From Takakia lepidozioides (taxonomy: Eukaryota > Streptophyta > Takakiopsida > Takakiales > Takakiaceae), in NCBI GenBank assembly GCA_030704615.1, contig CM060733.1:26846001-26910000 (forward strand): 64,000 bases of DNA, given 5' to 3'. Shown here piece after piece: positions 19,600 through 31,627 of this stretch. Position 1 is the stretch's first letter. Each line of letters begins with the position of its first letter. The notes beneath the pieces were generated by a model. The model was not told the DNA's origin. It made no database searches and worked only from the letters and a program-made list of their open reading frames with translations. The position numbers and the translations under genes were made by a program.

Positions 19600-20520
19600 G
19601 CTTCCCAGTATGAAGATGTGAACCTTATATACCAGTTGGATATATAAGTTGGATGTATACCAGTTGGACTGGTATATAGGGTCTGGCTGGGTATCAACCA
19701 GGGTATTGACTGGCTGGTATTGGCTTTTGTAATACTATGGTTAATAACCGACCCGGCTGGTATTGGCAATTCCAATTCTATGGCTGATAACTGGACCGGC
19801 CGGTATTGCCAAGGCAATACTGGGGTGCATACCTGTATTATGGGCAAAAACAAGGACTTTACCATGGTATGAATAGGAAATTGGCTGGGTGCACAGTATG
19901 TCATGGGTCAAGCTAAGAGGGTGCATGTCATGGGTCAAGCTAAGAGGGTGCACATGTCGGGGAGGGCATGTCCGCCCCAAGGGCCCACCAATATGCTTCA
20001 TTTCTTACCTTCATTTCTTTATGTTAAAGAATTGGCTGGATGATGTGCCGACCGATTGCAAGGTGGTTTCGCGTGGGATCAAGGATTTCTTTTTGTCGGA
20101 AGACGATTTGATTGATGAATATGAGGACCTCATTGCAGATGCTGGTTTATTTGACGATAAGGGTTGCAATCAGTTTTCTTTTAACTAAGCTTGCTTCAAT
20201 TTGGATACTAAAATCTGCAACGTTGTTATTATGTAATGCAAAGACTGAATTTTGCAACATAATCATTAATTTTTTTGTGAAATCAACTGAAATCTTCTAA
20301 ATTCAATGATTTAGTGGGTATTTTTATTTTATATTATATTATTTATACCCGGGTTGATAACCGGCTGGTATTAGATTGGAATACCCATCTTATTGATACC
20401 CATCCGCAAATCGAAAATCAATGATACTACTATTGAGAACCGGCGGGTATTAAAATTAAGGGAATATTTCAATACTATGGAATCGGCTGGTATTGCAAAT
20501 TAATTTCTTTTCAATCGTTT
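19600..20520. repeat. Degenerate GGCTGGTATTG-rich repeats with a 28-bp tandem duplication
   Basis: The words ACCGGCTGGTATTG, GGTATACCAGTTGG and close variants recur many times in 19620-19830 and 20345-20500. At about 19898-19951 the run ATGGGTCAAGCTAAGAGGGT occurs twice in tandem. A plus-strand frame at about 20030-20188 ends in an acidic stretch (DFFLSEDDLIDEYEDLIADA); I do not recognise it. Confidence 0.5.
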
Positions 20521-20579
20521 AAGAACTCCATCAGGTCCTAGCTTATACTATCTTCCACCTATCACAATGTATAATAATG

Positions 20580-20880
20580 CCTGATAGCTATTCTTTTCCT
20601 CTGCTCCTTCCCATAACTGGGTGGGCACTGATCATGAGAAGGTAGTATCTGATTGGCCACTGCCAATCTAAGCAATCATCTGCTCCCTCCACTTCTACTA
20701 CACAAATAAACTCGCATCAGGCAGTTGATCGTCTGCTGTTGTGGTGGGTTCTCCTGTTGAAAGACGTGACAAGTGATCTGCCACAAGATGCAAACGCCCA
20801 GGGTTGTAAACAACTTCGAATTCAAACTCGTGCAAGATAATCAACCATCTTGCTATCCGACTGGTATTAGAAAAAGTAAT
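20580..20880 (-). pseudogene. Ty3/gypsy retrotransposon RNase H relic
   Basis: On the minus strand from about 20865 the translation gives SRIARWLIILHEFEFEVVY, then NPGRLHLVADHLSRLSTGE and a stop after DASLFV. The RxARW...L.EF.F...Y.PG...VADHLSR pattern is the C-terminal signature of Ty3/gypsy RNase H. No other part of the element is visible nearby, so this is a short relic. It is embedded beside the 19.6-20.5 kb repeats, which may belong to the same decayed element. Confidence 0.8.
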
Positions 20881-20899
20881 ACCCGCCCAACACTCTTTG

Positions 20900-21125
20900 A
20901 AACCTTGTCCTCTAGGGTGGATCTACCCCCACATTAACTCCTTATCTCATTGAGCTCTCCCACCCTCCAGAACAGAAAATCACAACCCATAATTTACTGG
21001 CAACTACCTAACAGGCTCTAGAACATACTCTGTATTGGTAATACGACTACAAAAACATGCCTGCAGGAGAGAGGGAGAGAGAATTTAATCTACCTCTAGC
21101 ACAGCCTCTAGCCTTGTAGACCAGT
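20900..21125 (+). repeat. Dispersed repeat R1, copy 2
   Basis: Second copy of the repeat at 11090-11322. It includes CACAACCCATAATTTACTGG and GGAGAGAGGGAGAGAGAATT, and ends just before the tandem-repeat region. Confidence 0.7.
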
Positions 21126-21239
21126 AGATCCACAACAACACACAAAGGAGAAACGTGAATCCCAACCCTTCGCACAACAATTGAGCATCGCACCACGGCT
21201 TGCTACAAATCCTTCTGACAATGCCTTCAGAGCCAAAGG

Positions 21240-22660
21240 AGGAGCAATAAGTATATCTTACTATTCACACTAGGGTTGCCGTTGGCCGAAATATCAAGTG
21301 TCATCTAAGCCCAAGTGCAATCTCCTATGCATGCAAGTGCGTTTCCTATGTTGAGGCCCAAGTGCAACCTCTAGGGTAGCCTGTGCCGTTGGCCCAAGTA
21401 TCAAGTGTCATCTAAGTCCAAATGCATTTTTTTTCCACGAAGCCTACGACCATATTTGAACCGGAGACCTTTCCCTTGATATCTCTCCTCTCGAGGCTCC
21501 AACCATTGAATTCCCACTTTGCTATTTTTCGGGAATTTCCAGCGACCTAAAGTACTTGAAATTCCACATCTCCCACACCGCAGGTCCAAAAATCGTGAGA
21601 CCAAGCCCATGCACCCATCCTCGTCGAGGGCTTTCCAATGGTACCAAGCACCAGGGCTGGGGCCTCGTGGTTGGGGACATCTCAAATGTACAAAACAAAA
21701 CAAAACAAATGTCTCGCTTTATATATTGACTAGGGTAGCATGTGTCGTTGGCCCAAGTCTCCACTGTCATTATCTAAGTCCAAGTGCAATCCCCTATGTA
21801 TCCAAGTGCGTCTCCTATGTCGACGCCCAAATGCAACCTCTAGGGTAGCCTGTGCCGTTGGCCCAAGTGTCCAATGTCATCATCTAAGTCCAAGTGCAAT
21901 CCCCTATATATCCAAGTGCGTCTCCTATGTCGAGGCCCAAATGCAACCTCTAGGGTAGCATGTGCCATTGGCCCAAGTGTCATCTTAGCCCAAGTGTAAG
22001 ATCTTCTATATATCCAGTGCGTCTCCTATGTCGAGGCCCAAGTGCGACCTCTAGTGTAGCCTATGCCGTCGGCCTATGTGTGACGAATTGAAATCTGAGA
22101 CCAAGTGCAATTTCTTGTGTATCCAAGTGTGTCTCTTATGTTGAGGCCCATCTAAGCCCAAGTGCAATCTTCTATTCATTTATCCAAGTGCATCTCCCAC
22201 GTAGAGGCGTGTCTAGTGGATCATCTTAATGCAAGTGCAATCGCCTAAGTATCGACGTACGTCTCCCATGTCTAGGGTGGCCTGTGCCGTTGGCCCAAGT
22301 GTCTAATGTCGTCTATCCAGTGCGTCTCCTATGTCGAGCCCCAAGTGCGACCTCTAGTGTAGCCTATGCCGTCGGCCTATGTGTGACGAATTGAAATCTA
22401 AGACCAAGTGCAATTTCTTGTGTATCCAAGTGTGTCTGTTATGGCCCATCTAAGCCCAAGTGCAATCGTCTATTCATGTATCCAAGTGCATCTCCCATGT
22501 AGAGGCGTGTCTAGTGGATCATCTTAACGCAAGTGCAATCTCCTAAGTATCGAAGTACGTCTCCCATGTCTAGGGTGGTCTGTGCCTTGTGGTCTGTGCC
22601 GTTGGCCCAAGTGTCTAATGTCGTCTAAGTCCAAGTGCATCAATATATGAAGCAAGCCAT
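21240..22660 (+). repeat. Tandem array of ~110-bp units with higher-order copies
   Basis: Units begin near CTAGGGTAGC(C/A)TGTGCCGTTGG and continue with CTAAGTCCAAGTGCAATC and CCAAGTGCGTCTCCTATGTC. Clear unit starts lie at about 21730, 21840 and 21950, so the period is about 110 bp. Longer variant blocks, each with GTGTGACGAATTGAAATCT, repeat at about 22070-22250 and 22370-22540, giving a higher-order period of about 300 bp. It is non-coding. Confidence 0.8.
21400..21730 (+). repeat. Flanking direct repeat, left copy
   Basis: About 320 bp starting near TTTTTTTTCCACGAAGCCTA and ending in (AAAAC)n then GTCTCGCT(T/G)(T/C)ATATATTGA. It matches 22665-23020. The two copies bracket most of the tandem units. 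Confidence 0.75.
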
Positions 22661-22664
22661 ATCT

Positions 22665-23020
22665 AATCCATTTTTTTTCCACGGAGCCTACAACCAGATT
22701 TGAACCGGAGACCTTTTCCTTGATATCTCTCCCCTCGAGGCTCCAACCATTGTGAGGAATGCCCACTTTGCCATTTTTGCTATTTTTTGTGAATTTCCAG
22801 TTACCAAAAGTACTTAGAATTCCACATCTCCCTCACCGCTTGTCCAAAAATCAAGAAACCAAGCCGGTGCACCCCTCCTCATGGAGGGCTTCCCATCCCA
22901 TCGGGACCAAGCACCCGCGCTGGGCCCGCGGTTTGGGAGGTTTGGGAGATCTCAACGACGCTACAAAACAAAACAAAACAAAACAAAACAAAACAAACGT
23001 CTCGCTGCATATATTGATAA
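22665..23020 (+). repeat. Flanking direct repeat, right copy
   Basis: Right-hand copy of 21400-21730: TTTTTTTTCCACGGAGCCTA, then GGCTCCAACCATTG and an (AAAAC)n microsatellite at about 22965-23000, longer here than in the left copy. Confidence 0.75.
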
Positions 23021-23286
23021 GCTATCCCTTAGTTGGGTATAATGAAACGATATTAATTGAACCAACATGACAAACCAAAAAGCTTTGTTTTTGGGATGTT
23101 GGAGGGTAACTTGAAGCAAGAGAAAAAGACATCACTTTCTTGAAGGGGATTTTAGGAGAGTTTTTTCGGCTTGTTTGAGATGCACGCCATCTTTTCTTTA
23201 CAATCTCATCTTTTATGTTATATGCCACAATCTGAGCCGTCCACAGCGAAAAGAAACAGGAAAGAAACCCTATGTCTGTACGCATT

Positions 23287-23392
23287 GTAAGTCCCCCACC
23301 CTCGGGCAGGTGCCAGGTACCTTGGTATTGGTGTCGTGACCGACGGCGCACTCCCCTCGCACCGCGGTACACCCTCGGGTGGGGGACTTACC
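23287..23392. repeat. Short foldback element or hairpin
   Basis: GTAAGTCCCCCACCC at 23288 and its exact reverse complement at about 23377-23391 flank about 75 bp, giving a 15-bp perfect stem. I found no clear target-site duplication. It could be a tiny MITE or a transcribed hairpin. Confidence 0.55.
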
Positions 23393-23399
23393 CTATACA

Positions 23400-25230
23400 T
23401 AATGACGTACCATAGTGACGTATTCTTATTATGTTAAAGGCAGGCATAGGTAGTCAGATGGAGATTGCGCCATGTAAGGCGGCGACTAATTATACGCAGC
23501 GCAGTTCTCGGACAGTTCTTTACGGGATAAATCCAGCACACGTGCTGGAACAGGAATGCCACCTTAGAGCTTATCAACCGTCCGATGGGCTGTTACATGA
23601 ATCTTCCCCGTTGAAGGAAATGGTTGCGAGATGTGAGTAGAAGAGGCGAGGCTAGAAGCGTGTGAGAGTATAAAGAGATGAGAGCTGATGAGAGCTGGTT
23701 TGCGAAGCGTGTGAAGTGCGTGTACATACTCACGTTGCAGACTAGATCTGCGCTCTGGGTGCTTTGTAGACTCGTAAAGCATGGCCCTCGCTTTTTCTTT
23801 GACGAGCTCGCTGCTGCAATAATGGATGCAGAGACAGGACAACATGTTGGGGGACGAGAGAGGGACACGCCAGTGCGAGTCAGGCGAGGATTACGGGTGC
23901 AATAGTCTCCCAATAGTATATAGAGTGCTGATGAGCTACTGCAATGCAAGTTCTGTTTGAGGAGGAACATGGGTTCCGAAGCGGTTGTAGGTGTCGAAGC
24001 GTGATGACCGGACCCCATATTTGTTTCGAATTGGCAAGGGTATCTAGCGTGACATTGGTCTTGTTTCACTATTATGATGCAGATTCTTCATTTGGTTGTA
24101 CTGGTTCTTTGTTCTGAACTGAATCTAACGAAGGATCTGCATCATAAACCGGTGAAAGAAGGCCGCCTCATAGTGAGGATGATTGCATTCGCGCTCCTAC
24201 AGGAGAGCCAATGCTGGAAGTGGCAGCATCGCCCTCTCTTCCCTTTTTCGGGTTTCTGTGGAAGCGTGTCGTTTGAAGAGAGGCACTAATGGAGAGATAG
24301 AGAGGATGCAAACATGAATTTCAAAATATAACGTAGTGTAGCACTGACAATGTTGACCTGGCAGGAACTGAAACTTTCCTTTCCAATCTTGGTGTTCCTA
24401 GAGCTGTTATTGTAGTGTTGTTGGCTTCTATTGGCCAAGCTACGTACATTTTAAGATCTTGCTACATGGTGCAAGTGCATCCCTTTCCCGGGGACCTTCG
24501 TCTCTCTCTCCCTTTGAGTCTTCTCCTCCCACTCTCTGATTTCAAGATGGCAAGTTCTTGACATCCGTCTCACTCACTGCAGGTCCTCGTTTTGTCAATG
24601 TCCACTGTCAATTCGAATGAGCATGTGTACATAGGATAGCCCATTTGGAGCATTTTGTTTCATATGTGGATTTCTAACTGACGAGACATTGTACGTACTG
24701 CAGACTGTCACTGCGGTATATCTGATACGGGAGTTCTGGGATTGACCACTAGACACATGTAGCGTCTTTAAATTTTTAATTCTTGAAGGCTGGGGCTGTT
24801 GATCTACACGCATTAGCACATCTCTGAAACAATAGCGAAGTTGTAGTGGATCAGCTGCGTCAACTACAGGCAGATATTTCCTGGGGATGGAGGCACAGAT
24901 AAGAAGGAAAGAGCAAATCATCCTTCATGATCGTTTTGGCTCTACATTCTGAAAGTTAATCTATCTTGCAGAAGGAAAAAATAGCGGGTTTAACAGTCTT
25001 CACCGAGTCTTCACGAAGGGGACAACCATACACAAGGTTACAGCAGGAGGGATGCGTTTGTATTTTGTATGGCCCGCCACGGGCCTGTAAAAGATACTTG
25101 TCCCACATACGGTACCATATCCATAGGCGTATATGCATAGGCTTTAATTAACATCCTGACACTTCACTTCATATATTTTACATTGTAGTTTCCTAAAATT
25201 AGCGTTTGCCTGTGAAATCCGTGATAAAGT
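23400..25230. other. No recognisable gene
   Basis: Frames of up to 158 codons are present on the minus strand (23593-24069), but they have no recognisable domain and no flanking exon evidence. Confidence 0.35.
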
Positions 25231-25239
25231 TACAGTTTA

Positions 25240-25750
25240 TCTAACCTCCAGCGAAAGAGAATGTAAGAAGTGAACACTGGCTGAGAGATTGAGAGGATAA
25301 ACTGCTCAGGTGTGCCCATGTACATCTGTAGTTATAATTTGTGTAGAACAGTGTCAATAGCTGCCTGCGAAGAGCCAGCCGAAAAGGTAGCCTGACCATG
25401 CAGCTAAAATGCTCAACTGTAGGTGTGATGCCATGATCTCGACTCATGGACTCATGGAATTGAAGTGTGACTGGCGTCATCTTGCTCAGTCATATTGCTG
25501 AACACAGTGCATCGTTCACATTTGGCCTACATGTTTACGAAGGTATTCTCCAAAATGATATCTTGCACAATTCCAGCTTTGATGATGTCAGCATGGATCG
25601 GTGCTCTTACCTCCGAACCCAAGTCAATGGCGAAGCTGGCTGGGGAATACTATGCCTTTTCCAGGGCTGCCAGGGTAGCACGAGCTTTGAGAATGCAAAT
25701 ACCCGTGACATTGTACGTATCATCAGCATACAGAGAGGTCTTTATAGAGG
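25240..25750 (-). pseudogene. PPR gene relic
   Basis: Read on the minus strand, pieces in different frames match the 6614-8305 protein: ILKARATLAALEKA, then IHADIIKAGIVQDIILENTF, AKCER, and finally HESMSRDHGITPTVEHFSCM, which corresponds to [19 protein letters not shown] in the intact gene. The middle motifs are missing and the frame is broken, so this is a decayed, internally deleted copy. It is close enough to suggest an old local duplication of that gene or a sister gene. Confidence 0.75.
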
Positions 25751-26569
25751 GCGGGAGGTCAAATGAGGGGGAGGGAGTTGCAAACCAACAATATCTCGTC
25801 TGGACCCAGACAGATAAGCCAAGGCCATCAGCAGCAATAGGAAAAGAAAGGGTGCAATAGGACATCCTCGACGAACCAAATCGAAAGAGGGGAAATGAAG
25901 AAGAGATGACTCCATTTACAGGACTTCTACAGCATATCAGAAATCTGAATATTTAAAGAACTTAACATGACCCACATGATCTGATTGCCTGTCGGTTTTC
26001 ATTGTATCTAGATGGATTTGGTACGCCATTCGTATCTGTTTCTAACATGCACATATCTTTCTATTGAGTTCGGATCTGTGAGTGCAGGAAATCTGCTATA
26101 ACTATCATGAATGTCGGTGCGTAATTATATGTACTCTTAATACAGAACCTATCTTTCTGCCCAAGTTTGTGGTGGCCACAATGGCTGTAGTCATTGTTAA
26201 GAAAACTTACTACACCCCCCACCCAATCTCAATATTGTCGGGCCAGTCAATGGCACTTTGTTGTTTCTCACAGTGGGTCGTACTTTCAACAATTTCCGAC
26301 CAGATGCTTGATCAACTGCATTTTTATGCTCCTCTGATTGTGGTTTTGGCTGAGAGGATAGTCCTGAACTGTGTATGCAATAAGTTAGTATGGAGAGTGT
26401 GTTCGTTCAGCCCCCGTCTCTCACTAAAGAGGCAGGAGGACATGTCACCTTGGCTCCATAGGAATGTGGCCGCCAAGCGACAGTGGTCTGTAACATTTTA
26501 TTAATAAAATAACTTCAGACACGAGTTAAAGATGAAAAGTTAACTCCGCATCGACATGCATGCCGAACA

Positions 26570-27330
26570 GATTGGTACAGTATAAGCCCGCCCATCCTGC
26601 CTAACAACTCCTCTATTGCTAATGTCACCGCTGGCCTATCGTCTTTGAATTCTTTCTGCCTAACTTCGGGTTTGAAGGTCAACTGGCCCAAGTCCATTGG
26701 AATGCTATCTAAGGTCAGTGATCTCTCTTTTGCTAATCGATGTGACCCCTGGGGAGAGGATTTCGTCCTACATTGGCTTGTCAACGGGGCCTCTCACCCT
26801 CTTCCGGGTTATCGATTCGGGCAGGAACTCTCTGATGCCATCAGGTGTGATTCGGTACTGGGCAAATCCAAACTCAAACTAGCATATTGGAGCTCTGCCA
26901 TGCTTTCTGTATCAGATCGTGCATTAATTCTTAACCAGATTCTAGCTGCACCCCTCTGGTTCTTTGCTGATGTATGGTCTCTCGTCTCATCAAATACATC
27001 ACAGCTCTTATGAGGAATTTTCTGTGGGTTGCAACTCCTGCATCTAGCTCTGGTTCCTGGTCGCATTCTGCCAACCTAAAAACATGGGTGGGCTTGGTCT
27101 GTTGGATCCGGAAAACCAACTTAAAGCCTAAGTAAATCCCTCGTGCGTTACAACACTCTCACAATCCATGGTGCAGGATCGTTCGCACCTACATGGTGAA
27201 CGCTCTCCCTCGATCTTCCCCTCTTTGGGTCACGTCCTTCCGTTGGATTGTTGAGGGTTATGGAAACTGCCTTCCTCTGGGTTCCCTTGAAGCTGGGAGG
27301 TCAATTTGGAGTGCCCAGAACTCTCTCGCT
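26570..27330 (+). pseudogene. L1-like LINE fragment (C-terminal part of RT region)
   Basis: The plus-strand frame reads SLNSFCLTSGLKVNWPKS, then YWSSAMLSVSDRALILNQIL and PLWFFADVWSLVSS. A shifted frame then gives MGGLGLLDPENQLKA. These are the segments that follow the reverse-transcriptase core in plant L1-like LINEs, and they resemble the 31.6-33.7 kb LINE. Catalytic motifs are absent. Confidence 0.75.
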
Positions 27331-27538
27331 CTCATTTGATGGCCTCGTCCTTTGCGGAAGCGAACATGCAACCCTGAACAATTTCTAGTCCCTAAAGACT
27401 TCAAGTTTGAAGGTAGTGAAGACTTCGCCAAAATCAATACATAGAGTTCAAGGAGATTCCGGAGTGAGTTGCACTCGAAAGGGATAAACAAAGCCTTTTT
27501 ACATTTTCCACTGTGCCTGTATGTGTATCCGTCAGAGA

Positions 27539-27605
27539 ATGTACTCATAAGACGTTGTTTGCCGTAGCCTTGGCCATTGACCCCGCGCCCAGTTTGAGCG
27601 GAAAC
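27539..27605 (-). repeat. Dispersed repeat R2, copy 3
   Basis: Reverse-strand copy of the repeat at 15609-15694 and 17289-17372 (GTACTCATAAGACG, TTGCCGTAGCCTTGGCCATT). A (GA)n microsatellite follows at about 27620-27640. Confidence 0.65.
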
Positions 27606-27649
27606 CATGTATCCGTCAGAGAGAGAGAGAGAGAGAGAGAATGATTTTG

Positions 27650-29990
27650 AAACTGGGAGAAGGAGAGAGAGAAACGAAATGAAATGAAATGGTACTGTAT
27701 AATTTGGAGAGGATATTTGTCTGGCGTCGACATACTAGAATCCAGCATTGCAACTCTATCCATTTCTACTTACGTAGACGTCAAACAAAAGATAAAAAGA
27801 AGAGCATCTACCCCACTGCATAGCTGTACCAAATGTGGGCTATGAAGGTTGCACTGTATTCATAGATCACGCAGCTGCATTGATGTGGACTCTCCTCCGG
27901 GCTCTTGCTCCTTCATCCCAAAATTTCAATTGATGTGTCCCTGTGATTCTAGATGTGCAGGGGAAGCTCAGTTTCCAGTTGATAGCAACGAACCATGCAT
28001 CCATTTCAAATGTTCACTTATTCATTTGTTTTTCACTCCTAAACGTGGAGGGAGTGTAGAGGGCATGGGTGGGAGAAAGGGATCTCTCCATTCCCTCTAA
28101 AGCTCCTTGTGCTTAGTTGAAATTTCCCATGAATTTCCAAGTTTCAGGATCTCCACGTGGAAATTTTTTAGGCTGCTCATTTGATAATGCAAGATTCCCC
28201 TCACCTTCTTCCTTTGTAGGCAAATTCAAGGAAATCCCTTCCTATTCCCTAGAGTATAACGGAAATTCTCAAAACCTCTCTGTGATCATCCGTGTCTCTC
28301 GACGCAGGTTCGTGCCGTGGATGTGAACACAGGAAAATAGTGGATGTTTACTTTTGCCTGATCTTGTCACAAAACCTCGATAAGGGAGGTAATCACTAAT
28401 CACCTTAAGAGCCTGGATACCAGAACGGGGCTCTCCTCGCCCGCCCAGAGCTCTGTGCAGGGTAGGTGTGAGAGCATGTCAGAGTACGAGGCTACATACA
28501 GCACCGCGGTGGGCATTCATCATGGCACTGGCAGCTTCTGAGAACACCACTGTGCAGAGTCTGCTGTCATCAGCCGCTACTGCTAACACATATTCGTGGC
28601 AGCCAAGTTTTGGCATCATCAGTCTAGCCAGGACATGAGGAGAATACTAGATACCAAAGGTGGCGGATTTAACTTGGGCCGAGTGATTGACGGCAGTGCT
28701 TCTATGATGCGGCAAAAGTAGCCGGAGCGGTGGTGCGCGAGATTGCAGCTGCGCGGTCTGCGAGAGATGTGGAGGCAGTGAAGGCGACGCAGAGTGGGTG
28801 CGGGCGGGATGTGGTGTGGGTTCGCGACCCTCTTGCGTCTGTGGCTGCTCATGAATGGGGTGCAGGTGTAAGTAACGGCCGTGACTTCGCAGAAGGATGG
28901 CAGATCTTGGTGCTCCGGACGAGGTTGCAATAACTTGTGAGGGAGGACTCGAATGCATGTGGGTAGGTAAGTGCCGATCCAACTTGTCTTGGCTCCTGGT
29001 GCGGGAGGGATTTTCGGGAAGGTGATGCATAATAGATAGATGAAAAAACAGAAGCATTCGAGTGCTACTTGCCTCAACCGTATTAGGTGAAGTTAGTAGG
29101 ATGCTCTCTCATGACTATGGTCCAAAGCAATGATACCTGAGCTGCTCGATCAGATTGACTCCTCGCATCATATTGAGTTTGATGAGCCATGGGGGGACCA
29201 CTTGGATTGCTGCAATCTAGTCTGAGCTGGATGGAGACACCTTTGGGCTTTAGCCTAGTAGCAGTGATAGATTGTTAGATAGGAAAGAAGCGCCGTGTCT
29301 GGCCCCCCTCAACACGTCCAGAGGCCCTTGTAACATGTGCACACCGACACAAGGCCTCTCATATCAATTTTTTGTCGATTTTGATTGTTCTTTGGGATGG
29401 GCTTTTGCGGTGACGGTGGGCACAATGACAGCAATTGTGCGCGTCGTACGGCTTTTTTGTTGTAAGAAATATTGAGTAATGCAGTGTACTGACTCCCAGA
29501 ATTATGCACAACGATGTAGCTAGCAAAGAGAATGTATTAACACTGATTGTGAAAGTATACACACAGCTTCGCAATCCTTGCACACACCGCTATTGCTCAC
29601 GCTCTCTGACACATGCTGCACCACCAGTAAGCACTCCTATGAAGACTCTGCACGACCTCAGCTAAGCTCGTCATTCTCTTTGCTATGCACAAGAAGCTTC
29701 TCAATCTACCGGTTAGTACACTACCAACCTCATACCGTCTATACAGCGAGAACTTCATAACATCCACAGAAACTTCCTAACTTCATAAGAAAAGAAAAGA
29801 GAGAGAGGTAAGTTTGATCTTAAAAGGAGAACCTTGGCCATCACATCTCTAGTAAATTTAGTTAGGGCACATAATGCCAGCTTACAAATGGTTGTGGATT
29901 TAGAACCACATGGGTAAGTGTAATTATATCTCCCCCATTATAACCAATCCAACTACAAAAGGGAAGGTTGCTAGTTCCTCCAAAGGTTAA
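27650..29990. other. No recognisable gene
   Basis: Several frames of 60-150 codons occur on both strands, for example two overlapping minus-strand frames at 28619-29077. None shows a domain, and I support no gene here. Confidence 0.35.
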
Positions 29991-30029
29991 CATGCAACCA
30001 ATGTGTGCTACTTGGGTACCTTCCAATAC

Positions 30030-30145
30030 CTTGCTTCTGCATAACCTACGTGATCTAGGGTTCAAAGTGTACACCTTCCAAAGGGACGCAGTAGTCCCTC
30101 CCTCGCAAGGAAGAGACCCAATAATGTATGCTTCCTTCGGAGATT
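30030..30145 (+). repeat. Dispersed SINE-like repeat, copy C
   Basis: CTGCATAACCTACGTGATCT then GGGTTCAAAGTGTACACC and ATGTATGCTTCCTTCGG match the copies at 18846-18990 and 2330-2470. Only the B-box side is well preserved. Confidence 0.55.
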
Positions 30146-30250
30146 GAAACTTTCCTTGTACTCTACAAAGTTATCATGAAGCTAATGTAACGGAGCTCTA
30201 GTAGCAAATTGATATAATAGGGAAGTGGTTCACAAGGGAAGGCTGGGGAG

Positions 30251-31253
30251 CTAACTGTTGGCCCACTTTTGCATTTGCTTGCGATCAACTTGCAAAGGTC
30301 CGGTTGGGCAAATTTGCTCAAATACTGGTAGCCGTCGCAGTTCAGATGAGCCATGAATGAAGTTGCATCGCCTCCCATAGTCGCAAAGTCCTGTCCCCCA
30401 GAAACTATTACATAGCTGCACGCAATACAAAATGCTGCAGGTTGTTGAGTGCGGTTTGAATGTGCTATCCCCGAGTAAAAGTTAGAGAATTGTACGACCT
30501 CTGAACTGCAACATGGCATACAGTATTAGGTCACATCGAACTTGAAACTGTGAGTAGCCTGAGCACTATTGAGGCAGTTTCAATGATAGTTAAGTGAACG
30601 TCGCATGCTTGTAGATTAAGCTTAGCTTGGTAAACTTGGCTTGCAATTGTTTTCAAGAAATCTGACCTTGAAGAAACAACAGTCCAGAAACTAACCTACA
30701 GGCAACTTACCAGCTACAACAAAGCGAAATTTACAAGTTGCAGGAGAGAAGGAGAGAAATCTTACTGGGTACCTTTGTCCTGTACTTGGGATGACGAGGC
30801 ATTCGAAGCTCATCCTCTCCATGCGCAAACTGTGGAAAGGACCAATTATATTACCGGAAAGAACAATTTAGGTAGAGCAGACAAATGGTCTAGCATACTA
30901 ATCTGTATCCACAATTTGCAGCTTCATCCATGTTATGTTTTCGGAATTACTTTAAGGCTAGCGGTCTAATAAGTAAATCATAAAGATCTTGAAATAGCAT
31001 GTGAGGATGTGACCGATAGCCATCAGCGATCGATACTAAGGCATACCTGACAGTTTTCTCCCAAACGGCAAATTCCCCACTTCTCCCATCGGTAGCACAT
31101 CTGGCACTTGTAGCGATCTATACAGCACGCTCCTTGATCAATGGAAGGGTCCTCCAAGTCACCACCATCAGATCCTGAGGAACTACCTACGGTACTAGAG
31201 ACGGTGCTAGTGGTCTGACTAGATTTTGAGTCGTACTCACTTAGTTGATCCAT
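30251..31253 (-). CDS. Tandem CCCH zinc-finger (TTP/TZF-type) RNA-binding protein
   Basis: Three exons: 31253-31047, 30829-30773 and 30415-30251 (207+57+165 nt, 142 residues, both introns phase 0 with GT-AG ends). Residues 1-45 are Ser/Thr/Asp-rich. Finger 1 is C53-x8-C62-x5-C68-x3-H72 (CYRWEKWGICRLGENCQFAH); intron 1 splits it after Gln69. A linker GEDELRMPRHPKYRTKL leads to finger 2, C90-x8-C99-x5-C105-x3-H109 (CNSFWGTGLCDYGRRCNFIH). Both fingers have the lead-in expected of TTP-type tandem fingers (RYKCQM and KYRTKL). The inter-finger gap is 17 residues, where animal TTP has 18. Such proteins bind AU-rich elements in mRNA 3' ends and promote decay, shuttling between nucleus and cytoplasmic granules. 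A TATA box lies about 175 bp upstream. The reading frame is intact. Confidence 0.85.
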
Positions 31254-31428
31254 AAACTGTAGGCAACAGTTATTCAGGCAATCCTCGATGTGATCGCAAG
31301 TAATTCATACACTGACTGGTCTTTATCAATTGATCCTTAACCTAACGTACGATCGAGCCCTTCTCTCTCCCGGACAAAGCGTAGCAGGCAAGAAGACAGC
31401 ACTTTAAGAGCTTGTGGATGATCGATAG

Positions 31429-31436
31429 CTTATATA
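31429..31436 (-). promoter_or_regulatory. TATA box of the CCCH zinc-finger gene
   Basis: On the minus strand the sequence reads TGGCTATATAAGC, about 175 bp upstream of the ATG at 31253. Position and context fit a plant core promoter. Confidence 0.6.
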
Positions 31437-31627
31437 GCCAGCGATCGACCTTTCTCTTTTTCCTTTCTCGGGGGGAAGCTTCTTTCTTTAGACCCCGATT
31501 CTATCTTAACACAGTGGAATGTGAGAAATTTTAAGAAGCCTACAGCTTTTTTCATCTCTGGCCCCTTTTTTCTTTCACACCTAAAAACGTGCTCAGATCT
31601 ACAAACAGTCTGCCTTGCCTGATCAGA

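Noticed and set aside
23593-24069. 158-codon minus-strand frame as a gene
   Set aside because: No domain, low-complexity Ser/Leu composition and no splice or promoter support.
28619-29077. Overlapping 152- and 136-codon minus-strand frames as a gene
   Set aside because: Pro/His/Arg-rich translation in two frames of a GC-rich stretch, without a recognisable domain.
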